Positions 1-11,899 of a stretch of 64,000 nt of DNA are shown piece after piece. A program made the position numbers and the translations under genes. Source of the stretch: Sinonovacula constricta. Lineage: Eukaryota; Mollusca; Bivalvia; Cardiida; Solecurtidae. Each line of letters begins with the position of its first letter. Positions within the stretch are counted from its first letter, which is position 1. The stretch spans positions 10,908,450 through 10,972,449 of the forward strand of contig CM017565.1 of assembly GCA_007844125.1 (NCBI GenBank). Reading direction: 5' to 3'. The notes under the pieces are model-generated. The model searched no databases. It worked only from the letters and a program-made list of their open reading frames with translations, and was not told where the DNA came from.

Positions 1-1229
1 CAGGTCAGTTGGAAGACCCCCCCAGACATAGTTCATAGGGAGCAATACAGGTCAGTTGGAAGACCCTCCAGACATAGTTTATAGGGAGCACTACAGGTCA
101 GTTGGAAGACCCTCCCCAGACATAGTTTATAGGGAGAACTACAGGCCAGTTGGAAGACCCCCCAGACATAGTTTATAGGGAGCACTATAGGTCAGTTGGA
201 AGACCCCCCAGACATAGTTTATAGGGAGCACTACAGGCCAGTTGGAAGACCCCTCCAGACATAGTTCATAAGGAGCAATACAGGTCAGTTGGAAGACCCC
301 CCCCCCCCCGACTTAGTTTATTGGGAGCACTACAGGTCAGTTGGAAGCCCCCCCCACCCCCGACATAGTTCATAGGGAGCACTACAGGTCAGTTGGAAGA
401 CCCCCCAGACATAGTTTATAGAGAGCACTACAAAACAGTTGGAAGACCCCCAGACATAGTTTATAGGGAGCACTACAGGTCAGCTGGAAGACCCCCCAGA
501 CATAGTTTATAGGGAGAACTACAGGTCAGTTGGAAGACCCCCCAGACATAGTTTATAGGGAGCACTACAGGCCAGTTGGAAGACCCCCCAGACATAGTTT
601 ATAGACATAGTTTATAGGGAGCACTACAGGTCAGTTGGAAGACCCCCAGACATAGTTTATAGACATAGTTTATAGGGAGCACTACAGGCCAGTTGGAAGA
701 CCCCCCAGACATAGTTTATAGACATAGTTTATAGGGAGAACTACAGGTTATTTGGAAGACCCCCAGACAAAGTTTATAGGGAGCACTACAGGTCAGCTGG
801 AAGACCCTCCAGACATAGTTTATAGGAAGCACTACAGGTCAGTTGGAAGACCCCCAGACAAAGTTTGTAGGGAGAACTACTGGTCAGTTGGAAGACCTCC
901 AGACATTGTTTATAGGGAGCACTACAGGCCAGTTGGAAGACCCCCCAGACATAGTTTATAGAGAGAACTACAGGCCAGTTGGAAGACCCCCCAGACATAG
1001 TTTATAGAGAGCACTACAGATCAGTTGGAAGACCTCCAGACATTGTTTATAGGGAGCACTTCAGGCCAGTTGGAAGACCCCCCAGACATAGTTTATAGGG
1101 AGAACTACAGGCCAGTTGGAAGACCCCCCAGACATAGTTTATAGAGAGCACTACAGATCAGTTGGAAGACCCACAGACATAGTTTATAGGGAGAACTACA
1201 GGTCAGTTGGAAGACCCCCCAGACATAGA
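1..1229 (+). repeat. 46-bp minisatellite (about 26 copies, truncated by window edge)
   Basis: Tandem head-to-tail units contain GGTCAGTTGGAAGACC, a C-run of 4-10 bases, and AGACATAGTTTATAGGGAGC. Variation lies mostly in C-tract length and in G/A changes. Three units near 590-740 carry an extra 13-bp duplication of the ACATAGTTTATAG segment. The unit resembles the middle of the dispersed tRNA-derived SINE (see 48195-48300), suggesting it expanded from such a copy. Short ORFs inside are by-products of the period. The array ends at about 1229 and continues off the left end. Confidence 0.95.
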
Positions 1230-2240
1230 CCTCTTTACATAAAAGGATATGACCAGGTCTCAAACATATATGATGAAGATCTTAAGCAACTCTTACCCTT
1301 CAGCTATGGCACTGGAGGCTTACCTTGCTGATAATAATCAACAGTTGCAGCTGTACTTGTAAGGCTCTTCGCTTCAATATCCTCCATTCCCAGTTTGTGA
1401 AGATTGTCTGGATACCTGCAGTGATTTTTAGGCTAATTTAATTGAAAGCCGATACATTGAGACATTCTGTTTGCGACAGAAAGGGGAGGGTGTTATTATC
1501 CACGGTAATCAGTCCTGTGTAATCTATAAGATTGTGCATTTATTTCAATAATGAATGCATGGATAAATACTACAACTGTGGAGTATTAATCATATATTCC
1601 AGCATTGTCGAGATTTCATTCATAAGATTGTCGTTTTATTTTTTTTCTCCCACCGGTGTAATCCATATTAGATGTCAGAATGGTCCAATATAAATACAAG
1701 ATTACGTACGTACAGAAAACCTTGCATTGAAATGGAGACCCACAGTGAATGCTGAATACAAGATTTATCAATTGACATAGATATAGGTCAAAACTCAGAA
1801 CTATGAATCATAACATAGAGAAAACTGCTGAATGGAAGTTTGTTATGACATTGTAACCAAAACCTTTTTGCTCATTTAGCCAATCCTATTTAAAAGAAGA
1901 TACTTGACAAACAGTTGCCATGAATGGACAGTTGAAGGTAAAAAGTTTAAGGTACACAGTTCAATGCATTTACTTGAAAGGCATAAAGTAAAAAAACAAC
2001 ACATAAACATGCATGCACAGATGAAAATTTGCTTTAAAATTGCTGCTTCTTGGGCCAATCTGGAATGTAAAATTTATTTTTATAGAAATATTTTCCCCAT
2101 TCATTGGTTGGGTGTTCATTTGTTATTAAAAATAGTATGATATGTCACATGAATGTACAAAAATGAATGCAGTTTTAAAATTTAAAAAAAAATATGTTCA
2201 ATAGAAATACATGTAAGGAAATATTAGTAGTAAGGCCTTG

Positions 2241-2331
2241 ATAGATAGAAATAACCAGGTATAAATGAAATAACCAGGTAAAGATAGAAATAACCAGGTA
2301 AAGATAGGAATAACCAGGTATAGATAGAAAT
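2241..2331 (+). repeat. Short tandem repeat, about 19-20 bp, about 4-5 copies
   Basis: Units share the core GATAGAAATAACCAGGTA, with small substitutions and length changes between copies. Confidence 0.85.
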
Positions 2332-2569
2332 ACACTTTTACTACCACTTTATGATCTAGAAATGCTTGTATCTATTTCTTGCCCTGAGATCATGGATGCA
2401 GCTCTTGAACCACATCTCTCTAATGAGCAGGTGCACTCATCCTTAACATGCTACATTTGTTCATAACCAATTCTCAATTCTTAATTAGTGCATACAACTT
2501 TATGCATAGGTGAAAATTCATATGAACAGAGATCGAGCCACAAAAAGTGAAACAGGCTGTTGAAGTTCT

Positions 2570-2625
2570 GCACTATTTGTCTAAGCCTGATCAGTGTTTG
2601 CTTAGCATTAAACAGAGATAATAGG
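2570..2625 (-). repeat. Partial dispersed palindromic element
   Basis: The words CTGCACTATTTGTCTAAGCC and TTGCTTAGCA match the outer end of the palindromic family read in reverse. The other arm is missing. Confidence 0.55.
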
Positions 2626-2998
2626 TGTATAAATATATAATTAATGATCCTTTATAGCGGCTTCAAAGTCATTGCTCGCGTTGCTATCTTTACGATCCAA
2701 GTGTGTTATTATGATAACAATCCAAGAGGTCCCAGTGCATTCTGCCTGTTTAAAAAGATATAAAAATTTAATATCTTTTAAAATATTGATCCTAAATTTA
2801 ATTAGAAGAAAAAGTGAGCTTGAACAATACCTTGAGAAAATTTGTGTATTTTAACAATCATTATTTCTTTATGGCAAGACATACTTGTAAATCTGTTTAC
2901 CTGGTACAGTCAGTACTAAGAGAGCAATGAGATATATATTGCTGTTAAAATTAGAAAATGGTAGAAATTTGGGGTAGAATCCTTGGTGTGGATATAGC

Positions 2999-3066
2999 CT
3001 GGTGTGTTTGATCTGTGATCCATATCATTTCATATTGTTGTGTTTGGTCTGTGATCCGTATCAATT
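2999..3066 (+). repeat. Two-copy local duplication (about 35 bp)
   Basis: GTGTTTGATCTGTGATCC recurs as GTGTTTGGTCTGTGATCC, each followed by an A/G-TATCA-TTCAT segment. Confidence 0.7.
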
Positions 3067-4057
3067 CATTGTAACATATTGTTTTTGTTATAAACTTCAT
3101 TATGTCCAACAGACCTGTCAGATTATTTATACTGCATAATAAATCACAAAAGAGTGTTTATAATCAACCTAGCAGATGACAACAGTTTATATGAGTCTGA
3201 AGATAGCAGTGTGAAAGATACTGCCCATGAAGGAGAATAATGGGTTGATTTGTATTGCACATTGGTTAAAATAAATAAAGGACACTTGAGCAAGTAAAAG
3301 TAAAAAGGAAGAAACATGTCAGAGTATCAAAAAGTAAGAAAATAATTTTTATCAAAACATTGGTCACTCAGTCGGTTCAAAGTCAGGATCCCATGGTTAA
3401 AATACATACCAGTAACCTCAAGGCCACACTTTCAGTATACCGTTAGGGCTACGTAATGTTGCTTAAAATCTTTTATGATTGGTTGGTTGCAATGGACAAT
3501 CCCAGAAAGTGATGTTTAGGTACTGTGTAATCCATGCTTATGATAATTGCATGGAAGGGATTGAAATACAAACTAACAATACCATGAGAACTATTCGGCT
3601 TGTTTGTATTCACATGTGTCAGTTATATATAGAAAGCAGTTAGAAAACTGTTGGCTGTGACTGCCTTTTCATTCTAAGATGTTATCAATAAATGTGAAAC
3701 AGTTGTAAGTTATTAATCAGATGTTGTGGTTTTGAGGCAAAAATTATTTAAAAATCACTGTTACTAATGTATTTAGATTATTTGGAGGAGATAATCAGGT
3801 TATAGAACCTTGTAGGTAGCAACACTGTAGTAGTTTTTATTAATTTTATGACTGGGTGTCCATAATTGCCCCCATAAAATTTAATGAAAAACTTCATTAA
3901 AAATATTGTTTAGTCTTTGGCAGTTATATATAATTAAACAAACTTTTGCTAATTCAATATATACTCCTTTATCAGTAATATTTATTAACTTTAATTTTAT
4001 CTTTGGAAAAGTATTTAAACTAACTGAAATTTTGACTGAGTTGGATTTGTTTTTGTT

Positions 4058-4265
4058 TTTTGTTACATCGCCACAAAACGGTTAAGCCCATATTGGCAAT
4101 GTCCAGCTAACTATTGGTAGATGAAGACACCAGACAGGTGCATCGCAGGTCAGCTGAAAGACCTCCTCACGTAAAAGTTCTCACCCTGACAGGGACCTGA
4201 ACCCACTGGGTGAGGGGCTGAGGGGTTAAAAGTCAGCAACTCAACTCAAACAGCTTAACCCCAGA
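4058..4265 (-). repeat. tRNA-derived SINE, reverse orientation
   Basis: It shares the order of landmarks with the copies at 45795 and 58812: GTTACATCGC, a CAATGTCCAGC region, GTCAGCTGAAAGACC, AAAGTTCTCACCC and GGTGAGGGGCTGAGG. The B-box-like segment lies near the right end on the minus strand, where the element reads like a tRNA head with a unique body. Confidence 0.75.
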
Positions 4266-4663
4266 TGCCCTTAATTGTGTTATAGACATTTGAAACAAAC
4301 ATGGCCAGCTTATTTGTACAGGCTTTATACTACCTTTGTTGGGGAAACATAAAACCTAGAGTATTTGTTATGAACTAAATTGGGTCAAAATGGTGCCGAA
4401 AACTCCAAGTTCCTCAACTTTCTATCTGTCCTGGTCTATTTTATGGTCATTTTAACACTGTGCAGAGAACATAGTGTTATGTATTGTCAGACAATGAATA
4501 TCTTGTCAGTAGTGTAACTGTTACAGTTTACTTTATGTGGATGTGTTATAAAACAGGCTATGGTACATGGTTTGTTGTACACTGGTACTTCATTGTCCAA
4601 GGTTTTACTGCATTTAAAGATGAAAAGAAATTTAGTTTTAATTCTAACTCAAATAAAATACTA

Positions 4664-4725
4664 TTGTTGTTGTTGTCATCATCATCGTCGTCGTCGCTGC
4701 CACAGCTGCTGCTGTTGTTGTTGTT
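4664..4725 (+). repeat. Compound trinucleotide microsatellite (TTG/TCA/TCG/CTG)
   Basis: Consecutive runs of TTG, TCA, TCG, CTG and again TTG triplets, apparently interconverted by single substitutions. It creates a spurious poly-Leu/poly-Ser reading frame. Confidence 0.9.
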
Positions 4726-4779
4726 CAAAAGGATGAATAAATTTAAAATACTAAAGTTGAAAGTTTGTTGATTCTAAAG

Positions 4780-7700
4780 CCAGAATTTATCTGTTTGCAT
4801 TTATACCATCATGTATTGTATTTAAAGGTTTATGGTTAAATTAGGTAACACAATTATGCTTTATTGCTAAACAACTTAGAATTTAAATGTTAATGATTGT
4901 ACTGTATTACCTTTTTCATAGTGCAAGTCAAATAATCAACATCAGTATTTATCATTTTTATCACATACAGGTATACCAAAGACTGCAAAACATTTCAACA
5001 GTAATCAGCCAATCAGTATACCCTCATTATCACACATAGGCAAAGGTCAAAGTTTATAGCCTGGGCTGCTTGTCTGGTGAGATGGTGTTATTGGGTATAA
5101 AATTATGATGCTGTGAAAGGTGAAACTGTCCAGCATCACAGTGGTGTTTGTTGTCTGAGGCATTTTGCTTTGTGGTGATCCAAGTGGTGTTTATGGTTGT
5201 TGTGGTGGTGCATGTTGTTGTGTGTGGTATTACAGGGACATAGTTGGGTAGCTGTTTGCTGTGAAGGAGATTAAGTGTACTGGTGTTGTTGTATGAGAGC
5301 CTGGTGAGATAATGATAGGATCTGTGTAGATCGTGTCTCTGATACCACCCTTAAGGTGAGCTGTTAACAACTCCACAGAGTAACATTAAACAGTAGGACT
5401 CTTGTATATTGGCCACCAGTCGGTCTGCTGGTTTCTTGGTAAGATTTGGTACAATCAAACTAACAATAAAAAGTAGCGGGTTTAAGAGGCAGATAATCTG
5501 CTGCCATCATTGAGATCACATGACATGAACACATGACTTGGTGACAAGCCCTTCCAACCTAGTAGTGAGAGTGTAGACTCCAGATACGAGAGGCCCCAAG
5601 TTTGGTCCGGCCCCAAGTTTGGTCCCAGATTGCAAAATATCATAGTTGTTAAAAAAGTAGTGGCAAAGCTCCCTTGCATGTGTTCAAGCAAATATAAGGA
5701 AAGTTTAATGACTTGTTTGCCTAGTGTCAGGATAATGTGACTGGGTGTGGTATTATGCCATGCATTCATAGCTGTTTATATTGGAGTCAGCATTAGCTGT
5801 GCTTGATCTCAAGATTGAAGGAATAAAGATGGGATGAGAACTCAATCAAATACATAATGCTATATTAAGTGACATGACACTAATTAAGCTTCAACTAATC
5901 AAATTCTTGCCTTGTTACCCTAAGCTAAGTATACCACAGCTAAAAAATCACATTAATAGTGTAATTGAAATTAAACTTCTAATAATTGTTCAGTGCATAC
6001 ATGGCTGATATTATATCTAAGACAGATTGAAGTTAAATTATCATAATTTTAAGCCATATGTATAGTTACCTCTGCATGATATTGTTCAGTATTATTACTC
6101 TTCTATTGGGGATGTTTTATTACCAACAAACAGATTGATTAAGTGATTAACTATAAGTCATTAAAATAATTGATTGGAAGCAGTTAATCCTTCTTGGTTA
6201 TGAATCAATTATTTAATAATTTCTATGTGCAGGGTGTACTTGTGTGTCTTATAAAATCCACTTTAGAGCTTAACACAGTCTGAATCCTTTGCAGTATGAT
6301 AGGTTTTCATGCTAACCTACTATACTCTAATTGATTAAACTCTTGTAAAGTATGAAGCTGAGAGCTCTCTGATCAGGATCTATACTATCTGTAAAATAGT
6401 CAGTGTCAGTTGATCTTGTTACCATTGGATAAAGTAACATCAAGTGGTAAACAGTTATGTATATTGACTTATTAACAATCATGAACAATGTTAATGAGCT
6501 TAGCTTAATCCTAACATGACAACATTAATGTGTGAATTAACACATTTGGACCTGGCTGATCTGCATCTACAATATTTGTCTAAACTTTGTAAATTTGTTT
6601 TAGCAAGGTTGAGAGTTTACAAGTTCAGTATAAAACAGTCACCTAGGTTTAATAGATATTTTAGGCTTATTGGCTGTTTAGAAGTACATTGTAAATTGTT
6701 GGTCATTTCAAGTCAGTCGTAGTCCCTGGGTTTCTAAATTAGAAAGTAACTGTTGGTGTTAAAATTGTCAGTTGTCTGTCAAGTCTAGCCTGGGCAACAT
6801 ACAAAGACTAGATTGGGTCAAATGGTGGTCAACAGGCTGCAATAGTGTCCTGCAAGTAGTTTTGTCTAGAATCTTTGTACTTTTAAAAGCAAACATAGAC
6901 AATACTGTTACAATACCTCATTTTTGTGTATGTAAGCTTTCAATTGCATATATTAATTAATTAATGTTCATTGACAAAAGATTTCAATTACATACTTTTT
7001 ACACTGTAAGTGTTTTTTCATTTGTGCAAAATTTAAATTGCAGTTTTGTTCATGTTTATTAATTCAGAAGAGATTTAAATTTTATACTTATTATTGACTA
7101 TTCTTTCACCAAGAATTTACAATAATCCTAAGTTTTATTTATTTTATTTTATTTTGTGGTATATGCTTAAGTTTATAAAAAATTGAAAAAAAAAAAAATA
7201 TATTTTACATCTAGGTGTGGGCATTGCTTCTTGGTGGATAATTGGTTGATTTTAGTTATAAATACAGGTATCTGAACAATATGTGTTGTTTGCCAAAACA
7301 TTTGTTCATCTATATGTTGAAAACTGAATTAGAATAAATGGGGTCCAGTTACCAATCGTTTCCTCCTTATGATCTAAAAACTTGGGTACTGAATAAAAAA
7401 CACTTTTAAAAGTTTATGGGCATTAACTCTTATCTTGCTTTAGGATGAATCGTTCAGGCTAAGGTAAATAGCATAGATATGGATTAGCAAGTCGCAGTTG
7501 AGAGCTAATTGATCAAGAACTGCACTAACTGATGCTGATAAGCCATCTAGCATTATATTTAGACACTGATGAACTGTTATGAGTTTTAAACCAAATTTAG
7601 GGTAAATACAATAAATGTATAACATATTGGCCACTGGTGAGAAGATATGGGCTCCTATCTCAGACTAGAAAATAGTCCTGGTGCTTTGGAGGAGGTGAAA

Positions 7701-7925
7701 CCCCCGCTGAACCCAACACACCCAAACTTCTGGCTTATATTGGATTATGCATTTTGTAAACACCGCCTAAACCTTTATATCAACCTTTGATTCCATTTCT
7801 TTGATAACTATACCCCTATGTCATTTTTGAAAAGACCATTTAAAAAGATTCACTTGAAAGTTCACCCTAAAGACCCCAAGATATCTTCCCAGGTAAAAAT
7901 CTTCCTATGTTCAGAAGGGTTGAGG
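4780..7925. other. AT-rich stretch with little recognisable content
   Basis: A GT-rich patch lies at 5150-5240 and one palindromic element copy at 6285-6415. No exon with splice signals and no RNA gene was recognised. Confidence 0.6.
6285..6415 (+). repeat. Dispersed palindromic element, degenerate copy
   Basis: The right arm is clear (CTCTGATCAGGATCTATACT) and the left arm is eroded. It is preceded by the outer segment with CTAATTGATTAAACTC, consistent with forward orientation. Confidence 0.6.
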
Positions 7926-9360
7926 CATCACACAGAGATCTGTTTGTCCATTGGGTATAGGAAAGATTGAAGCACCAAACAGAGAATGTAACCCAACTGT
8001 TTGTCCATTGGGTATAGGAAAGATTGAAGCACCACACAGAGAATGTAACCCAACTGTTTGTCCATTGGGTATAGGAAAGATTGAAGCACCACACAGAGAA
8101 TGTAACCCAACTGTTTGTCTATTGGGTATAGGAAAGATTGAAGCACCACACAGAGAATGTAACCCAACTGTTTGTCCATTGGGTATAGGAAAGATTGAAG
8201 CACCACACAGAGAATGTAACCCAACTGTTTGTCCATTGGGTATAGGAAAGATTGAAGCACCACACAGAGAATGTAACCCAACTGTTTGTCTATTGGGTAT
8301 AGGAAAGATTGAAGCACCACACATAGAATGTAACCCAACTGTTTGTCCATTGGGTATAGGAAAGATTGAAGCACCACACAGAGAATGTAACCCAACTGTT
8401 TGTCTATTGGGTATAGGAAAGATTGAAGCACCACACAGAGAATGTAACCCAACTGTTTGTCCATTGGGTATAAAAAAAGATTGAAGCACCACACAGAGAA
8501 TGTAACCCAACTGTTTGTCTATTGGGTATAGGAAATATTGAAGTACCACAAAGATAATGTAACCCAACTGTTTGTCCATTGGGTATAGGAAATATTGAAG
8601 CACCACACAGAGAATGTAACCCAACTGTTTGTCCATTGGGTATAGGAAAGATTGAAGCACCACACAGAGAATGTAACCCAACTGTTTGTCCATTGGGTAT
8701 AGGAAAGATTGAAGCACCACACAGAGAGTGTAACCCAACTGTTTGTCTATTGGGTATAGGAAAGATTGAAGCACCACACAGAGAATGTAACCCAACTGTT
8801 TGTCTATTGGGTATAGGAAAGATTGAAGCACCACACAGAGAATGTAACCCAACTGTTTGTCCATTGGGTATAGGAAAGATTGAAGCACCACACAGAGAAT
8901 GTAACCCAACTGTTTGTCTATTGGGTATAGGAAATATTGAAGTACCACAAAGATAATGTAACCCAACTGTTTGTCCATTGGGTAATGGAAATATTGAAGC
9001 TCCACACAGAGAATGTAACCAAACTGTTTGTCCATTTGGTATAAAGATTGAAGCACCAAGCAGAGAATGTAACCCAACTGCATCTTCATTTGGTATAAGA
9101 ATTGAAGCACCAAGCAAAGAATGTAACCCAATTCCATGTCCATTTGGTATAAAGATTGAAGCACCACACAGAGAATGTAACCCAATTGCATCTGCATTTG
9201 GTATAAAGATTGAAGCACCACACAGAGAATGTAACCCAATTGCATCTGCATTTGGTATAAAGATTGAAGCACCACACAGAGAATGTAACCCAGTTGCATA
9301 TCCATTTGGTATAAGGAATAAAGCACCACACTGGGAATGTAACACAATTGTTTGTCCATT
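7926..9360. repeat. 57-bp/54-bp minisatellite (about 25 copies)
   Basis: Monomers contain GGAAAGATTGAAGCACCACA, GAGAATGTAACCCAACTG and TTTGTCCATTGGGTATA. Up to about 9030 the period is 57 bp; from about 9032 to 9355 it is 54 bp and copies are more diverged, so the right end looks older. Both periods are multiples of three, so frames stay open on both strands and produce long repetitive ORFs, the longest about 480 codons on the minus strand. A one-base A-run expansion at 8470 shifts frame in mid-array, and no start, splice or family evidence supports translation. Confidence 0.95.
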
Positions 9361-10084
9361 TTATTTTTCTCGTCACCCTATTACCACAAATGACACATTT
9401 TATCTACAATGGTTTGTGTACAGAAGTTATTTTTTGTCCTCTTTTCACCTCTGCATTTGCATATTATTCCAGTGGGGATATTATACAATCTATGGTAAAC
9501 ATGTATGACTAATACTGTGACAGGTACACTGTAAGCTCTACCATTGGATGGTCCGATCATTCTGCCTTCACTCTGATGTCAGCTTGCCACCCGGAATGAT
9601 GATAATAACTGTCAAATCTGACAGTCGTTAATGTGATCTACACTACCCGCCATGATCGCTTGACAACAGATGAAAAGAAACTCTCAACAATATTAACTGT
9701 TAATGTATTAGCCTTCTGATCTGTTTTGATTACTTTCATTCTACTTTAGTGCCTTCTGAAGGGCCATTATCTTTAGACTTTAAGAATCTTGTAAGAGCCT
9801 TTTAAGTCTTTTGTTAGCCTAACCCAATGTTTTTAAGTTTTTTTTTGTAAGTTGTACCAACCTTTCAATTTTAAAATGAAACAAAAAACTACCTTAAGAT
9901 GTTTTCTTTAGCATGCATCCATGTAGATTAGAAATCTAAGCATCAAAAAGGAATATAAATTTCACTTAATGTTTGCCTTTTGTTTTGCTATTGCCTTTAT
10001 CTTCAATGCATGTGTTATTAACAAACTGCTATTCATAATTTATCGATGGAAATTTTGTATGTTTGATTTTTTAAATCTATAGGC
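9361..10084. other. Unique sequence with one short TALE-type inverted motif
   Basis: There is no gene. CTGTCAAATCTGACAG at 9609-9624 forms an inverted pair of TGACAG words. The remainder is AT-rich. Confidence 0.5.
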
Positions 10085-10290
10085 CTTCATAACCCTGAGG
10101 AGATTTAACCAGCTTAGTATGAACTTATCAGGTTAAGGCAAAAAGTGTAGGTCCAGAGCTGGCACTTCTATCTGGGAGCTTTCTGATGATGATCAGCACT
10201 TGTTGCAGTGTGCCATTGTTGCTGCTGAGTCAACAGCAATTGGTCTTGTCATCCTTACATTTCAGCCTTTAGGCCAACAGATTTTGTGTG
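10085..10290 (+). repeat. Dispersed palindromic element, diverged copy
   Basis: The order is recognisable: CAGCTTAGTATGAACTTATC, AGTGTAGGTCCAG, GGGAGCTTTCTGATGATGAT, CAGCACTTGTTGCAGTGTG. Confidence 0.6.
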
Positions 10291-10710
10291 GTTTATTAAC
10301 AAATGCAGTATGATAGGGGCTATTATATTAAAAAAGTCCATGGTTTAAGATTAGTTTTGAAATGTGAGAACTGTTGAGATTTATTCATGAGTCTGGATTC
10401 GCTTTCAAATAAGCACACCTCTACGATCGAGTAGACACACATTAGGATGTAAGTAAAATAATATTGCTGAAAGTTCATGTTTTGCCATCTGTGATTATGA
10501 TAATTTTCCACTCCCTTCCCACCGCATCTACCAGTCAGGTGAAACATCTTCACACTCTGCGGTTACGCTGTCCCATTTATTCATTCACAAAAATATATTT
10601 ATACAGGATCTATCAAACCATCATCTATATTTACAGGTTTGAATGTGTTTTCTATTTGTTGAAACTAATCCTGAATAAACAAGTACATTCTGAATCATCC
10701 CCTTACTCTA

Positions 10711-10862
10711 CGCCTGCTTGGCATGCATTGATGAGGCTCAGGCAGACAGTATAGATCCAGATCAGCCAGCTTCTGATGGGAACTTCTCATTGGGATCTAC
10801 ACTGTTTACAGCTCAGCCTCAAGCATAATGACTTGTAACCTTTCATTTGTGATGTGAGGAAA
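10711..10862 (+). repeat. Dispersed palindromic element, well-preserved copy
   Basis: Left outer segment (CCTGCTTGGCATGCATTGAT), left arm (AGTATAGATCCAGATCAGCC), central GAACTTCTC, right arm (GGGATCTACACTGTTTACAG) and right outer segment (ATGACTTGTAACCTTTCATT) are all present. The two arms are inverted relative to each other. Confidence 0.8.
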
Positions 10863-11844
10863 TATCTAAGGTTTTGCTTATTAATAAATTTAGCCTGATA
10901 CGGGTTTCGAGAAGTGCGTTAGCTGAGATTTCCAGTCCACTGACTGCAGACAAACGTAACTTGTTCTTCAGTGTTTGAGTTAAACACTTCATCTGGAGTG
11001 CAGTGTCCATACTGACAATACAATCCATAAAAAAAACTTTCCATGGATCAGCCATTACCTCACTTTGAAGAAAGCTGTAAGCGTTGAACTGCTCAGTCTT
11101 AATACTTCTGTAGCAGGTATTGTTTAACATTAAGATTTACATGTACATATAGTCTTGGACTGTTTCTGGATAGTGCTATTGGATTTTCAATGTGTATCCA
11201 ATAGAATGATGAAGAGAATTGAAAAATAGATATTTGTCTGATTGCCATATGATAAATACATACTGCTTATTTCATTGTCCTTGAATTAATTCAACAAAAT
11301 AATCTTTTAAGTTTATGATGGTCCTTTATCATGTATTCTTACCTCTAAATAGTTTGTATTATCTATTGCATACAACTCGCATGGCCTGCAATGGTTTCAG
11401 TATTTGCGGTACATTTTCTCTTGCCTATATTGGTGGTCTTCAAGCCTCAATGGGTGACTATCACTGTATGAGGAGCTTCTTGATGTCTACTGGTTCCTTC
11501 CCCGGACTGGCTGAAGTGTTGGTCTCTTGCCGTTACAACACAAAAGATCCAACTTCGAAACATATCAGGGGACATGTTGCACAATAAGAGAAATATAGAC
11601 ACTTCTCCGATCAGGCCCTCTTGACCTCCCACATTGGCCTGTGGAGAAAAGTGCCAGGGCATCATGGGACAAATGTACCAGTGACACAGTTCAAGCTATC
11701 AATTTATAAACCCTGAACCAGCTGCATGTGTTAGAAGCATAATACTTAGTGCTAGTCAGTTGCTGACAACAGTATGCACTTGTATCTAATACCTATAGGG
11801 AGTGACATGACAGCAACTAGTCATGATCTTTATCTGAGGTCACC

Positions 11845-11895
11845 CTGCTGGAGAAAGATAATCTAGATCTACACTTTTTGCAGGACTAATATCAA
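11845..11895. repeat. Fragment of the palindromic element
   Basis: Only the CTGCTGGAGAAAGATAATCT and AGATCTACACTTTTTGCAGG segments remain. Confidence 0.45.
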
Positions 11896-11899
11896 TTCA

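Larger units (their letters stand above)
1230..4057. other. AT-rich unique intergenic/intronic stretch
   Basis: No exon, RNA gene or large element was recognised. It holds a small 19-20-bp tandem repeat (2241-2331), part of a palindromic element (2570-2625) and a two-copy 35-bp duplication (2999-3066). Short ORFs here lack splice context or family resemblance. Confidence 0.6.

Noticed and set aside
4484..4771. ORF with poly-Leu and poly-Ser runs
   Set aside because: Created by a compound trinucleotide microsatellite; no splice sites or domain.
6787..6801. AGCCTGGGCAACATA, identical to a stretch typical of primate Alu elements
   Set aside because: Only about 15 bp match and flanking sequence does not resemble Alu; chance match, not contamination.
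7911..9359. Minus-strand ORF of about 480 codons as a repetitive protein gene
   Set aside because: It lies entirely in a 57/54-bp minisatellite. Several frames on both strands are open simultaneously and the repeat peptide drifts between frames, with no splice or promoter evidence.
11315..11587. 90-codon ORF with hydrophobic start as a possible signal-peptide exon
   Set aside because: No phase-0 donor leading convincingly to 39891 and no family resemblance. The ORF starting at 28783 was considered for the same role and rejected for the same reason.
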